A DNA stretch of 64,000 nt from Alkalimarinus alittae (GTDB lineage Bacteria > Pseudomonadota > Gammaproteobacteria > Pseudomonadales > Oleiphilaceae): contig NZ_CP100390.1 of assembly GCF_026016465.1 (NCBI RefSeq), positions 1,464,001 through 1,528,000 on the forward strand, read 5' to 3'. The position numbers and the translations under genes were made by a program. Under the pieces are notes generated by a model that was not told the origin of the DNA, did no database searches, and worked only from the letters and a program-made list of their open reading frames with translations. This document shows positions 27,744 through 37,272 of this stretch, one piece after another (positions within the stretch are counted from its first letter, which is position 1; the number at the start of each line of letters is the position of its first letter).

Positions 27744-28712
27744 ATGGCTGAGGGCTCTATCGCAGCTGCTTGGTTGAAAGAACCTAAAGATATACCGGTT
27801 ATCTCGCTTAACTGTGAACTGTTAGATGACTCTGGTGTTGAGCTTTGGGTGGCAAGGCTCGACCTCGTTGACCCGCTGATATCAGGGAATAAGTGGTTTA
27901 AGCTTAAGTACAACTTGTTGCAGGCGCTCGATCAGGGTGCGACCCATGTGGTTAGCTTTGGCGGTGCTTATTCAAATCATCTTCATGCATTAGCGGCTGC
28001 TTGTCATCGTTTGGGGTTGAAGTCTACTGCGGTAATAAGGGGTGAGTTAGTGTCCCCTTATAATGCAACCTTGCAAGACTGTGAGTTGTGGGGGATGTCT
28101 TTTTTACCTGTCTCTCGTATTGAATATCGCGAGAAAACCTCCCCGAAATTTCTTCAATCCTTACATGATCAGCTAGGTGAGTTCTATCTTGTTCCAGAAG
28201 GAGGGAGTAATACTTTAGCGGTGCAAGGAATGTCAGAGGTTGCGAGTGCTGTTCTTGGTCGACTTCAGTGGTGTGATTATCTGTGTTGTGCTGTGGGGTC
28301 AGGTGGAACGCTCTCTGGTTTGATTGCAGGTGCTGACTCTGCTGTTTCGTGTTTGGGGTATAGTGCGCTCAAGGGTGGCCAATATCTAGAAGATGACATT
28401 AAGGTATTGATTAATCAGTATCAATTAAGTCATGGTTATACCTCGGATGAGCTCAATAATAAAGAGGCCCCTATGTTTGAAATGGTTCATGACTATCACT
28501 TTGGTGGCTTTGCTAAAGTTAGACCTGAGCTTCTGAGTTTTATTGCTTGGTTTGAAGGGCGCTTTGAAATACCGTTGGAGCAGGTTTATACCGCAAAAAT
28601 GTTTTACGGAATTTTTGATCAAATCAAGATGGGCTATTTTAATAGAGGGCAGCGTATTGTTGCTGTTCACACTGGCGGTCTTCAGGGGAGAAGAGGGCTT
28701 AAGTTGCTTTAA
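27744..28712 (+). CDS. PLP-dependent D-cysteine desulfhydrase / ACC deaminase family protein
   Basis: This 322-residue fold-type II PLP enzyme has the cofactor lysine in DPLISGNKWFKLKYNL (about residue 50) and the substrate-binding SFGGAYSNHLHALA at about 70-84. The phosphate loop is VGSGGTLSGLIAG (about 190). The family covers 1-aminocyclopropane-1-carboxylate deaminases and D-cysteine desulfhydrases. In gammaproteobacteria without ethylene-linked lifestyles, the latter or another D-amino-acid reaction is more likely. Its last 4 bases overlap the end of the convergent DUF1853 gene. Substrate assignment is inference. Confidence 0.85.
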   Translation: MAEGSIAAAWLKEPKDIPVISLNCELLDDSGVELWVARLDLVDPLISGNKWFKLKYNLLQALDQGATHVVSFGGAYSNHLHALAAACHRLGLKSTAVIRGELVSPYNATLQDCELWGMSFLPVSRIEYREKTSPKFLQSLHDQLGEFYLVPEGGSNTLAVQGMSEVASAVLGRLQWCDYLCCAVGSGGTLSGLIAGADSAVSCLGYSALKGGQYLEDDIKVLINQYQLSHGYTSDELNNKEAPMFEMVHDYHFGGFAKVRPELLSFIAWFEGRFEIPLEQVYTAKMFYGIFDQIKMGYFNRGQRIVAVHTGGLQGRRGLKLL

Positions 28713-29680
28713 ATGCTGGTGGGTTCGCTTGTGTGTGGCCAGTTATCAGGTACGACGAATAGTCTAAGTGCTTCAGTGTAGCGTTCATGTTGCTTTGTTA
28801 GGCATGCAATCATCCAAGGTCGACTCTCGGTTTTAACCTTTTTTGTGACAGCTTCTAGCATCTCAATGCTATTAAAGAATAGGCTGCCTTGTTCATCGTT
28901 ATTATGGGTATTTTCGTTAACGCTATTATTTACAGTATAGGCACTGACCCACTCTGATTTAGTCAGCATGGCCCATGCATCAACATTGTTTTCTTCAATG
29001 TAAGTCGTAAACTCTTTAAGTGTAAACCATAGGCCTCTTTGATGAGCTTCGTTGCAATAATTGGGTGAAACGACCGAGGGGGTAGAAGGGTAAAAAAGAT
29101 AACCTTTAATAATTATTTGCGGCTCTATAGACGTGGCTATTGGATCTATGTTGATTGTGCTCAGCGCCTGTTTTCCACTGTCTAGCTGAGATAGCTGGAG
29201 CTGAGTGTTAATCATTTTGCTCATTTTTAAGTCTAGGCGATCTCTGCATTGAGGGCCTAGCCAAATATTCTCACCGTCCGAAAATTCTAGCTGGTTTTTT
29301 TTGCTGAAACCTAAATAAAACTTGATGGCTATCTCTTGGTGTAAGTATTGCTCTCTTTCTTTGTCTAAGACTATAAAGTCAAACTCACCTTCTGTTCGTG
29401 CGGCAGTATTAGCTTGTAGATTTTTGGCAATCAGCTCAAACCTTGGGCTTGAAAGTAGGTAAAACGCCCATAACGATTCAAAGTAGGGGCCTAAAAAGTG
29501 AGATTTTTCATGTGAAAGGTGTTTCAGTAGCGGAGAGGGGTTTTGGTCTAATGATAAAAGCCACTGATCAACCCATTTGTCATGCGCTGCATCGACGACG
29601 GTTGGCCAATTAGCTTTTTGTATAATGAGTGATGGGCTAGTAACAACCCAAGCGAGGTCTCTTACGCATTTATTTTGCAT
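28709..29680 (-). CDS. DUF1853 family protein
   Basis: The 323 residues carry the DUF1853 hallmarks: SHFLGPYFESLWAFYLLSSP at about 61-80, EGEFDFIVLDKE near 97, HQEIAIKFYLG near 114 and WLGPQCRDRLDLKM near 140. The E..DF/E.A.KFY arrangement resembles a PD-(D/E)XK nuclease core. No biochemical role is established that I know of. It ends overlapping the convergent PLP enzyme gene by 4 bases. Only about 115 bases separate it from the divergent nadK start, so promoters must be compact. Confidence 0.82.
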   Translation of the reverse strand: MQNKCVRDLAWVVTSPSLIIQKANWPTVVDAAHDKWVDQWLLSLDQNPSPLLKHLSHEKSHFLGPYFESLWAFYLLSSPRFELIAKNLQANTAARTEGEFDFIVLDKEREQYLHQEIAIKFYLGFSKKNQLEFSDGENIWLGPQCRDRLDLKMSKMINTQLQLSQLDSGKQALSTINIDPIATSIEPQIIIKGYLFYPSTPSVVSPNYCNEAHQRGLWFTLKEFTTYIEENNVDAWAMLTKSEWVSAYTVNNSVNENTHNNDEQGSLFFNSIEMLEAVTKKVKTESRPWMIACLTKQHERYTEALRLFVVPDNWPHTSEPTSI

Positions 29681-29796
29681 ATTGTTTGTACAATCATCTC
29701 GTTGGCGTAATCTTTTCGTTGGTTCGCTCTTTCCGTTGGACTGTTTTTTCCGTTAGTATGGAGTTAATACACCGCCGGAGGTATATAAAAGACACT

Positions 29797-30681
29797 ATGG
29801 ACCACTTTCGTAATATTGGGCTGATCGGCCGAATGGGCAGCGTAAAAGTTGTTGAAACGCTTCGTACCCTAAAAAAGTATCTCCTCAATGAAGGCTACCA
29901 CATGATCATTGAGGAAAACACGTCTACGTTGCTGCCAGGTCATGGTCTGCAGGTGAGCAGTGTTAAAATGATGGGTGAGGTGTGTGACCTTGTTATTGTT
30001 GTTGGAGGGGACGGTAGCCTGCTGGGCGCAGCAAGGGAGTTGGCAAAATCCAATGTTCCGTTGTTGGGTGTTAACAGGGGGCGGCTCGGGTTTCTAACAG
30101 ATATATCTCCAAATGAGCTAGAGGAGAAAGTAGGTAGTGTTCTCAATGGCGAATATGTTGAGGAACGACGCTTTTTGTTGGATGTTACGGTCAAACGTAA
30201 TGGTGAGCCTATCGCGTATGGTTCTGGGTTGAACGATATAGTGCTTCATCCAGGAAAGTCTACGCGTATGATTGGCTTTGATTTGTTTGTAGAAGGGCAG
30301 TTTGTTTACAGTCAGCGTTCAGATGGCCTGATTGTATCGACCCCTACCGGTTCAACAGCCTATTCATTGTCTGCCGGGGGGCCATTATTGCACCCTAGGC
30401 TAGATGCTATTGTGCTAGTACCTATGTTTCCTCATACATTGAGTAGTCGACCAATTGTGGTGGATGGCAATAGTGAAATTAAAATCATTATCGGTGAGGG
30501 TAATGAAATATACCCTCAGGTTAGCTGTGATGGCCAAACCGACTTGCCGGTAGCGCCAGGGGATGTCGTCAACATTTACAAAAGACCTTATAAAGTCAGA
30601 TTAATACACCCAACAAGCCATAACTTCTATGAAACCTGTAGAAAAAAGCTTGGGTGGGCGCATAACTTAGGTACGACGTAA
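29797..30681 (+). CDS. nadK: NAD kinase
   Basis: This 294-residue protein phosphorylates NAD to NADP in the cytosol. The GGDG signature is in VIVVGGDGSLLGAARELA (about 64-81); NRGRLGFLTDI, the glycine-rich TPTGSTAYSLSAGGPL (about 172-187) and HTLSSRP are all present. The ATG at 29797 gives the family length and start (MDHFRNIGLIGR); the in-frame extension of 37 residues upstream looks like non-coding leader. GGAGG lies about 15 bases ahead, rather far. The phosphatase gene follows after about 100 bases. Confidence 0.96.
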   Translation: MDHFRNIGLIGRMGSVKVVETLRTLKKYLLNEGYHMIIEENTSTLLPGHGLQVSSVKMMGEVCDLVIVVGGDGSLLGAARELAKSNVPLLGVNRGRLGFLTDISPNELEEKVGSVLNGEYVEERRFLLDVTVKRNGEPIAYGSGLNDIVLHPGKSTRMIGFDLFVEGQFVYSQRSDGLIVSTPTGSTAYSLSAGGPLLHPRLDAIVLVPMFPHTLSSRPIVVDGNSEIKIIIGEGNEIYPQVSCDGQTDLPVAPGDVVNIYKRPYKVRLIHPTSHNFYETCRKKLGWAHNLGTT

Positions 30682-30778
30682 GTTGATCCCCCTAATGCAA
30701 GCTGATTATATAAATGATGATGGTTTACTGTTTGGCAGTTGCACGAGTGGCTGGTGATGATTATATGCTGGAGGAATA

Positions 30779-31741
30779 GTGGCAAAATCACAAGGTTATG
30801 ACCTGATTGGTGATGTGCATGGATGCATGATGACATTAGTTAAGCTGCTGGAGCAGTTAGGGTACCGTAAGAAAAACGGTGTTTATCAGCATGCTAATCG
30901 GAAGGCTGTATTTATTGGCGATATTATAGATCGAGGGCCGCGGATCCGTGAGAGCTTGCATATTGTCCGAGATATGGTCGAGCGTGGTTCAGCTTATATT
31001 GTGATGGGAAACCACGAATACAATGCATTAGGTTATTGTACTCGAGCAAGGCCCGGTAGCGGGCAAACCTACCTGAGAGAGCATAATGACCGGCATAAAC
31101 GGCTGATTAGAGAAACCCTTGACCAGTTTGAAGCATATCCGTCTGAGTGGAATGACTTTTTGGATTGGTTTTATCAAATTCCGATATTTTTAGAATTAGA
31201 AGACTTTCGGGCTGTCCATGCTTGTTGGGATGATGGGTTGATTACGCAATTTAAAGACCGCTATGGCGGAAACTTGATTGACGAAGACTTTTTACATGCC
31301 TCAACGGTGAAAGATAGTTTTGCCGGGCAGATGATGGATCGATTATTGCGCGGAACTGATATGCGGCTGCCTAACTCTGAATATATTGTAGGAAAGGATG
31401 GCTTTACTCGACACTTCTTCCGTACTAAGTTTTGGAATGATGATCCGCAAGTCTATCAGGATATTGTGTTTCAGCCAGATCCTCTACCTGAACACATCGC
31501 GCAACACGAACTGACAGAAAAAGAGAAAGATCGGTTACTTAGCTATGATGCTGAGCAACCGCCAGTATTTGTGGGGCACTACTGGATGTCTGGCCCTCCG
31601 CGACCTATTCAAAATAATATTGCTTGTCTAGATTACAGCGCGGTTAAATATGGCAAGCTCGTCGCCTATCAAATGGATGGTGAAAAAAAGCTATCTAAAG
31701 ATAAATTTGTTTGGGTTGATGTAGAAAAGCCAGAAATGTGA
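30779..31741 (+). CDS. PPP-family metallophosphatase
   Basis: This 320-residue protein has the calcineurin-like phosphatase motifs GDVHG (12-16), GDIIDRG (about 48-54) and GNHEYN (about 78-83), with a later HACWD and GHYW. They coordinate a dinuclear metal centre. The closest known groups are symmetrical Ap4A hydrolase/PrpE-like enzymes and bacterial Ser/Thr protein phosphatases; which substrate applies is not readable. It starts at GTG with GGAGG 6 bases ahead. The rhomboid gene follows after 24 bases and is likely co-transcribed. Confidence 0.85.
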   Translation: MAKSQGYDLIGDVHGCMMTLVKLLEQLGYRKKNGVYQHANRKAVFIGDIIDRGPRIRESLHIVRDMVERGSAYIVMGNHEYNALGYCTRARPGSGQTYLREHNDRHKRLIRETLDQFEAYPSEWNDFLDWFYQIPIFLELEDFRAVHACWDDGLITQFKDRYGGNLIDEDFLHASTVKDSFAGQMMDRLLRGTDMRLPNSEYIVGKDGFTRHFFRTKFWNDDPQVYQDIVFQPDPLPEHIAQHELTEKEKDRLLSYDAEQPPVFVGHYWMSGPPRPIQNNIACLDYSAVKYGKLVAYQMDGEKKLSKDKFVWVDVEKPEM

Positions 31742-31765
31742 TTACGCAAAGGCAAGGCGGGTGTA

Positions 31766-32659
31766 GTGGAAAAAGTAAGTGAAGTTGATATAGGTGTTGA
31801 TCTGCTGCTTTTTAGTCGTTGGCTAAGTAGTCAACGAGTTCTGCATCGGATAGCGGAAGAGAAGGGTGTTCAGGTTGTATGGGTCGAAGCCGCTGAAGCG
31901 GAGCCTTCAGTTAGAGCGGCACTTGATCGCTATCTGAGTGATGATGACTTTAAATCACAGGTAGATGCCTATAGTGCCCAACTTACCTTCACTGTAAGGT
32001 CTTCTGCTGCCGTAATGCCAAGACCCACCTTATCGCAGGCGCCTATAACATTTGCATTTATATGTCTTTCTATGATTATTGCTTTATTAACTGGCTTTGG
32101 AGAGGGCGGGCCTATACTGCGAGCGATGATGATAGTAGACCCTAGCGGGGTTGATGTCTCGCTAGCAACCACGAAGCTAAGCTTGCTGCTTTCTACGCTT
32201 GCTGATCTTCAGTTGTGGCGGCTCATTTCACCTGATTTTCTTCACTTTAGTAGCCTACACCTTATTTTTAATATGTTAATGTTTTGGTTTTTAGGCGGAC
32301 AGGTTGAGTCTTTGCAGGGTAAGGGGCGGTTTTTAATGTTGTTCTTAATCTGCTCTGCTGTCCCTAATATTGCGCAATATCTAGAAGCGGGCCCTTTGTT
32401 TGGGGGGATGTCTGGTGTTGTTTATGGGTTGGTGGGTTACTGCTGGTTGTGGTGTCGAAAAAGACCAGGTGAGTTAACGTTCCCACCTGCCATAATGGGG
32501 ATTAGTGTTGTTTGGTTAGTGATTGGCTATACATCATTAACTGAGACACTCTTGCTAGGGAGGATGGCTAACTCGGCGCATTTATTTGGACTGCTGACAG
32601 GGATGCTGTATGCCTATATAGTTTTATGTAAGACGGGGGCCAAAGAGAATAGTATTTAG
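31766..32659 (+). CDS. Rhomboid family intramembrane serine protease
   Basis: The 297 residues comprise a cytosolic N-terminal domain (about 1-90) followed by six or so membrane helices. The catalytic serine lies in GGMSGVVYGL (about 210) and the catalytic histidine in NSAHLFGLLTGML (about 272). The SSLHLIFNMLMFWFLGG helix, with the His and Asn of rhomboids, is also clear. The layout is that of GlpG, which cuts membrane proteins inside the bilayer. GTG start. A minus-strand terminator facing the gene end belongs to a putative sRNA. Confidence 0.9.
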   Translation: MEKVSEVDIGVDLLLFSRWLSSQRVLHRIAEEKGVQVVWVEAAEAEPSVRAALDRYLSDDDFKSQVDAYSAQLTFTVRSSAAVMPRPTLSQAPITFAFICLSMIIALLTGFGEGGPILRAMMIVDPSGVDVSLATTKLSLLLSTLADLQLWRLISPDFLHFSSLHLIFNMLMFWFLGGQVESLQGKGRFLMLFLICSAVPNIAQYLEAGPLFGGMSGVVYGLVGYCWLWCRKRPGELTFPPAIMGISVVWLVIGYTSLTETLLLGRMANSAHLFGLLTGMLYAYIVLCKTGAKENSI

Positions 32660-32674
32660 GCGGTAATAATTAAT

Positions 32675-32752
32675 AAAAAAACCCCTCTTTGGGAGAGGGG
32701 GTCACAATCTGTGAAGTTCCTGATGAGAGAGATCAGTAGAGCTTTAACACTC
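32675..32752 (-). ncRNA. Candidate Fur-repressed (RyhB-like) small RNA, about 78 nt
   Basis: On the minus strand, -35 TTTACA (32788-32783) and -10 TATCAT (32765-32760) are 17 bases apart, so transcription would begin near 32752. The transcript has a small hairpin (CTGAT/ATCAG) and then a Rho-independent terminator: CCCCTCT/AGAGGGG (32700-32694 with 32688-32682) followed by seven T. A near-perfect Fur operator covers the spacer and -10. Promoter, operator, length and terminator all match the RyhB/PrrF type of iron-stress sRNA. There is no obvious core-sequence homology to E. coli RyhB, and no expression evidence. Confidence 0.65.
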
Positions 32753-32788
32753 AAGACAAATGATAATCATTATCATTTGTCTTGTAAA
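32753..32788. promoter_or_regulatory. Fur operator overlapping the sRNA promoter
   Basis: The 15-base arms at 32753-32767 and 32769-32783 are perfect inverted repeats around a central C. The core AATGATAATCATTATC equals 16 consecutive positions of the 19-bp Fur consensus. It covers the -10 and spacer of the minus-strand promoter. It could also control the plus-strand yeaC gene 190 bases away. Confidence 0.85.
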
Positions 32789-32971
32789 TAGTATTAGTCT
32801 AATTTCTTTTCATTATTTTATTGTTTCAATCTTTTGGCTGCATTTTCTTAATCTCTGCAATGCTAGTTGCTATCAAAATAATATTCATTTTACCGACGGT
32901 AACAGTGAAACAATGGCTCGTTCCTCACTCTGTATGATATAGTCCTGCCTCCCTTTTTATGGATTACTGTC

Positions 32972-33238
32972 ATGACATTTGAAGAGATTGTTCAGAAAAT
33001 AGACCCACAAATTTATAAAAATTTACGTACTGCTCTAGAACTAGGTAAATGGCCAGATGGTCGAGTACTGACGCGTGATCAGAAAGAGATCTCTATGCAG
33101 GCGGTTATTTATTATGAAAACCAAGCCAATATAGCGGAGTCAGACCGAATCGGTTTTATCGACAGAGCTAAAGTTGAGGCAACGCCTTGCGCGACATCTG
33201 CAGGCACTAATGACGTTGAGGTCATTAAGGTTGGCTAA
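32972..33238 (+). CDS. yeaC: YeaC family protein (DUF1315)
   Basis: The 88 residues match DUF1315: MTFEEIVQKIDPQIYKNLRTALELGKWPDGR followed by LTRDQKEISMQAVIYYEN. This is a small cytosolic protein of unknown function, widespread in gammaproteobacteria. Its ribosome site is weak. It lies 190 bases downstream of a Fur operator, so iron control is possible, though that operator is better placed for the minus-strand sRNA. The DUF2797 gene follows after 77 bases. Confidence 0.88.
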   Translation: MTFEEIVQKIDPQIYKNLRTALELGKWPDGRVLTRDQKEISMQAVIYYENQANIAESDRIGFIDRAKVEATPCATSAGTNDVEVIKVG

Positions 33239-33315
33239 TACGTTGTTGATGGCGTATTAGTGTTAATGTCTAACGCTTTTTAAGAAATATATTGTTGAGA
33301 ATATAGGCGGCTAAC

Positions 33316-34146
33316 GTGGCACTACTCGGTGAAGGTCCTTTGTCAAAAATGGTTGTTTCGTTGGAACAACCCGTCAGTTATAGCCTGACATTAGGTGATG
33401 CTTCATTGAACCTAAATGAGCTTATTGGGACACAGATTAAGATTCAGTATCAAGGCAAGATTACCTGCACAAATTGCGGAAGAAAGACCAATAAAAGTTT
33501 TGCTCAGGGGCATTGTTATCCTTGCTTTACAAAGCTTGCATCATGCGACACTTGCATCATGAGTCCTGAAAAATGCCACTATGCCGCAGGTACTTGTCGT
33601 GAGCCAGAGTGGGGTGATAAACACTGCATGACACCTCATATCGTCTACTTAGCTAATTCATCAGGTATAAAAGTGGGGATCACCCGCGAGACCCAGGTGC
33701 CAACACGATGGATTGATCAAGGTGCGATAGAAGCGATTCCGGTTTTTAGAGTGTCAACACGTCATTTGTCTGGTTTGGTGGAGGTTGCCTTTAAAAAACA
33801 TGTCACCGATAGGACCAATTGGCGGGCCATGCTAAAAGGACAGGTTGCTGAAATGGATATGTTAGCTGAACGTGACCGCTTACTTGCTTTGGTCGAAGAA
33901 GACATTAAGCAGATTAAGTCTGAGTTTCCAGAGGAAACGGTTGAGTTGGTCGAAACACAGAAAAAAACGCCAATGGAATATCCGGTAGATGTATGGCCAG
34001 AAAAGGTGGTGTCGCTTAATTTAGATAAAACGCCTGAAGTATCGGGGCAACTCGTGGGAATTAAGGGGCAGTACTTAATACTTGATAATGGCTGCATCAA
34101 TATACGGAAGTTCGGGTCCTATCATGTTGAGATTTTCAGTTATTAG
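33316..34146 (+). CDS. DUF2797 family protein with Cys clusters
   Basis: The 276 residues carry CTNCGRKTNKSFAQGHCYPCF (about 51-71) and CDTCIMSPEKCHY (about 76-88), giving at least two probable zinc sites. HIVYLANSSGIKVGITR (about 112-128), which resembles a GIY-YIG-like start, follows. The order matches DUF2797. No function is established; nucleic-acid binding is the natural guess. It begins at GTG. It probably shares a transcript with yeaC and precedes pepN by 86 bases. Confidence 0.82.
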   Translation: MALLGEGPLSKMVVSLEQPVSYSLTLGDASLNLNELIGTQIKIQYQGKITCTNCGRKTNKSFAQGHCYPCFTKLASCDTCIMSPEKCHYAAGTCREPEWGDKHCMTPHIVYLANSSGIKVGITRETQVPTRWIDQGAIEAIPVFRVSTRHLSGLVEVAFKKHVTDRTNWRAMLKGQVAEMDMLAERDRLLALVEEDIKQIKSEFPEETVELVETQKKTPMEYPVDVWPEKVVSLNLDKTPEVSGQLVGIKGQYLILDNGCINIRKFGSYHVEIFSY

Positions 34147-34232
34147 CTATAACCTGTAATATCATATAAATATATTAATATCTTGATTTTGCTAAAAAAA
34201 ATATCTATTAATTCTAATAAGTAGGTCAGGGA

Positions 34233-36890
34233 ATGAAAGAAGCTCAGCCACGCACCATTTTCCTTAAAGATTATCAAAAACCTCCATTTTTAATTGATGA
34301 AACAGTTCTTCATTTTGACTTAAATGAACAGGGCGCTACAGTTAAGTCTCGATTAAGTGTACGGCGAAACCCTGAAGCAGAGCTCACAACAAGTGACTTG
34401 ACTCTTGATGGGGTTGATCTTGAATTAGTATCCATCGCGATTGATGGCGTTGCTTTATCAGAGGGGCAATACGCGGTAACTGAGGAAGGTCTCAAGGTTA
34501 TCGGTGTTGCTGATACGTTCTTATTAGAATGTGAGACGCTGATTAAACCCCAGGAGATTACCTGCCTAGAGGGGCTTTATAAGTCCTCTTCTATGTTTTG
34601 CACACAGTGTGAGGCAGAAGGATTCAGAAGGATTACTTACTACCTCGACCGACCAGATGTTATGTCTCGCTTTACCACTACAATTACGGCAGATAAAACC
34701 CTATACCCAGTGCTTTTGTCGAATGGTAATGAGGTTGAGCGTGGTGATCTGGAGTCCGGTCGTCATTTTGTAAGATGGGAAGACCCGTTCAGAAAGCCAT
34801 GTTATTTATTTGCCTTAGTGGCAGGTGATCTTTTAAATATTGACGATCAATACGTAACCGCATCTGGGCGAAAGGTTTCATTGCGGATGTTTGTAGAGCC
34901 ACAAAATAAAGATAAGTGTGAGCACGCACTGAGTTCTTTAAAGGCATCAATGAAATGGGACGAAGACGTGTATGGGCGTGAATATGATCTAGATATATTC
35001 ATGATCGTAGCGGTTGATGACTTTAATATGGGGGCGATGGAAAACAAGGGGTTAAATATATTTAACTCATCTTGTGTGCTGGCAAAGCCTGATACTGCAA
35101 CCGATTCGACCTATCAACGCATTGAGGCGATTGTGGCGCATGAGTATTTCCATAATTGGTCCGGGAATAGAGTAACGTGTCGAGACTGGTTTCAGTTAAG
35201 TCTTAAAGAAGGGTTTACTGTTTTTAGAGATGCTGAGTTCTCCGCAGATATGAACTCTCGAACAGTTAAGCGTATCGAAGACGTTAACTTGCTTCGTACT
35301 GCCCAATTTGCTGAAGATTCAGGGCCTATGTCTCATCCTGTTAGACCGTCGTCTTTTATTGAAATATCCAACTTTTATACCTTAACGATTTATGAGAAGG
35401 GCGCGGAAGTTGTTGGCATGATTCATCGATTGCTAGGTGAAGAGTTGTTCCGAAAAGGAAGTGACCTCTACTTTGAGCGTCATGATGGGCAAGCAGTAAC
35501 GACTGACGACTTTGTTCAAGCAATGCAAGATGCCAGTGGGAAAGACTTAACACAATTCAAACGCTGGTATGATATTGCCGGTACGCCCGTTATTGATGTT
35601 GACTATCAATACGATGAGCAAGCTCAACTATTTACGCTAACGCTTTCACAGTCATGCCCCTCAACGGAAGGTGATGCGGATGAGAAGCCTTTTCATATTC
35701 CGTTTACTTTTGCATTACTGGATAGCAATGGCTGCAATATTCCTTTGATACAAAATGATGATGCAGTATTTGCAAATGCGCCTACAGAGTTGGTGTTGGA
35801 TTTTGTAGAAACAGAGCAAACCTTTAAATTTCAGCATATAGAAAAAGAACCTGTACCCTCGCTTTTGCGAGGCTTTTCGGCACCCGTAAAAGTTAAAAAT
35901 ACATTCAGTCGTGACCAACTGCTTTTTTTGATGATGAATGAGACTGATGGCTTTAATCGTTGGGATGCAGGTCAACGGCTTTCGGCTGATATTATTCAGT
36001 CAATTGCAGAAGACTACATGCATGGGCGAGCGCTTAATGTTGATGCGCGCTTGGTTAATGCCTATAGGGGCTTGCTAGTGAGCAAGTCAATAGATAAGGC
36101 GCTACTGTCAAAGATGCTGATGTTACCAACAGAGTCATATCTTATTGAGTTGGCAGATGAGGCTAATATTGAGGCGATACATCATGCCAGAAACCTTGTG
36201 CGTGATACGCTTGCTGAAAAGCTTAAGATTGAGTTGTTGAGATGCTATCAGGAAAACACTGATGTTGGCGCTGCATATAGCGCAGACTTTAACTCAATCG
36301 CTCGTCGATCTTTGAAAAACTCAGCGCTTAATATTTTACTGTCTGCAGGTGATTCTGATGCGCTTGTGCTCGCAGAGAAACAATTTGTAAGCGCTACTAA
36401 TATGACGGATGAAAGTGCCGCGTTAATTGCGTTGGTTAATTCGGACTTTGTTTCGCAGCGTGAATCTGCGCTTAATACGTTTTATGCAAAGTGGAAGGCA
36501 GATCCTCAGGTTGTTGAGCAGTGGCTATCTATTCAGTGTACTAGCGCTAAATCTGGAACCTTAGAGGCTGTTAAGCGCTTAATGACGCACGAGGCTTTTG
36601 ATATTAAAAATCCAAATAAGGTGAGGTCTGTCATTGGTGCCTTTTGTAATCACAATCTTATTAACTTCCATAATTTAAGTGGTGAGGGGTATCAGTTTTT
36701 AGCGGATAACGTGATTAAGCTAAATAAGCTTAATCCGCAAATTGCATCAAGATTGGTGACACCCTTAACGCGCGGTAAAAAGTTTAATCAAGAACGGCAG
36801 GCGCTCATGCAAGCACAGTTGCATCGGATTTTAAGCGAAGAAAACCTATCTAAAGACGTCTATGAAGTGGTGTCAAAAAGCATAAAGTAA
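34233..36890 (+). CDS. pepN: Aminopeptidase N (M1 family)
   Basis: At 885 residues this is the usual length. The exopeptidase motif GAMENKGLN is at about 268-276, the zinc motif HEYFHNWSGN at about 304-313, and the third ligand Glu lies in the following LKEGFTVFRDAEF. Domains in order are N-terminal beta saddle, thermolysin-like catalytic, small beta, and C-terminal helical. It removes N-terminal residues from peptides in the cytosol. The ATG has AGG about 8 bases ahead. There are no visible irregularities. Confidence 0.97.
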   Translation: MKEAQPRTIFLKDYQKPPFLIDETVLHFDLNEQGATVKSRLSVRRNPEAELTTSDLTLDGVDLELVSIAIDGVALSEGQYAVTEEGLKVIGVADTFLLECETLIKPQEITCLEGLYKSSSMFCTQCEAEGFRRITYYLDRPDVMSRFTTTITADKTLYPVLLSNGNEVERGDLESGRHFVRWEDPFRKPCYLFALVAGDLLNIDDQYVTASGRKVSLRMFVEPQNKDKCEHALSSLKASMKWDEDVYGREYDLDIFMIVAVDDFNMGAMENKGLNIFNSSCVLAKPDTATDSTYQRIEAIVAHEYFHNWSGNRVTCRDWFQLSLKEGFTVFRDAEFSADMNSRTVKRIEDVNLLRTAQFAEDSGPMSHPVRPSSFIEISNFYTLTIYEKGAEVVGMIHRLLGEELFRKGSDLYFERHDGQAVTTDDFVQAMQDASGKDLTQFKRWYDIAGTPVIDVDYQYDEQAQLFTLTLSQSCPSTEGDADEKPFHIPFTFALLDSNGCNIPLIQNDDAVFANAPTELVLDFVETEQTFKFQHIEKEPVPSLLRGFSAPVKVKNTFSRDQLLFLMMNETDGFNRWDAGQRLSADIIQSIAEDYMHGRALNVDARLVNAYRGLLVSKSIDKALLSKMLMLPTESYLIELADEANIEAIHHARNLVRDTLAEKLKIELLRCYQENTDVGAAYSADFNSIARRSLKNSALNILLSAGDSDALVLAEKQFVSATNMTDESAALIALVNSDFVSQRESALNTFYAKWKADPQVVEQWLSIQCTSAKSGTLEAVKRLMTHEAFDIKNPNKVRSVIGAFCNHNLINFHNLSGEGYQFLADNVIKLNKLNPQIASRLVTPLTRGKKFNQERQALMQAQLHRILSEENLSKDVYEVVSKSIK

Positions 36891-37272
36891 CAAAAATAGC
36901 ACTTTGGACTGATAGACAGACCGCCAAAATATGCTAAAAATAGATAGGGTAAGCAGTGCTTTCTCAGATTAACTGTAGGGTTAGATTCTTATCGCCTATG
37001 CATGAATGTGTATTGGGTAATAAAAAAACGTAGAGAAGAGTAAGTGTTACTTAGGTATTTAGCGGGATGAAAAAGCGCGCAATATCGAGTAGCTAGAGTA
37101 AAACTCAGGCGGAGGGGTAGGCTCCAACCTGATATAGATTTGGCCGTAGTTATAATAAAAAAAGTGACATAACAATAATAAAATTGCTTACGGAAAATAT
37201 AACCGTGAATTTATATTCACAGGTGTTAGGTTTTATACCGATCATCAACTTTGATTTGTACTAGGTAATAAT
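36891..37272 (+). other. Gene-free stretch between pepN and the DUF1329 gene
   Basis: It is AT-rich with no ORF, RNA gene or strong hairpin that I can support. It probably carries the promoter of the DUF1329/YCF48-like/RND set. Confidence 0.5.

Noticed and set aside
32760-32942. 60-codon plus-strand ORF between the rhomboid gene and yeaC
   Set aside because: Highly hydrophobic low-complexity reading across the Fur palindrome, with no ribosome site; the region is better explained by the operator and minus-strand sRNA.
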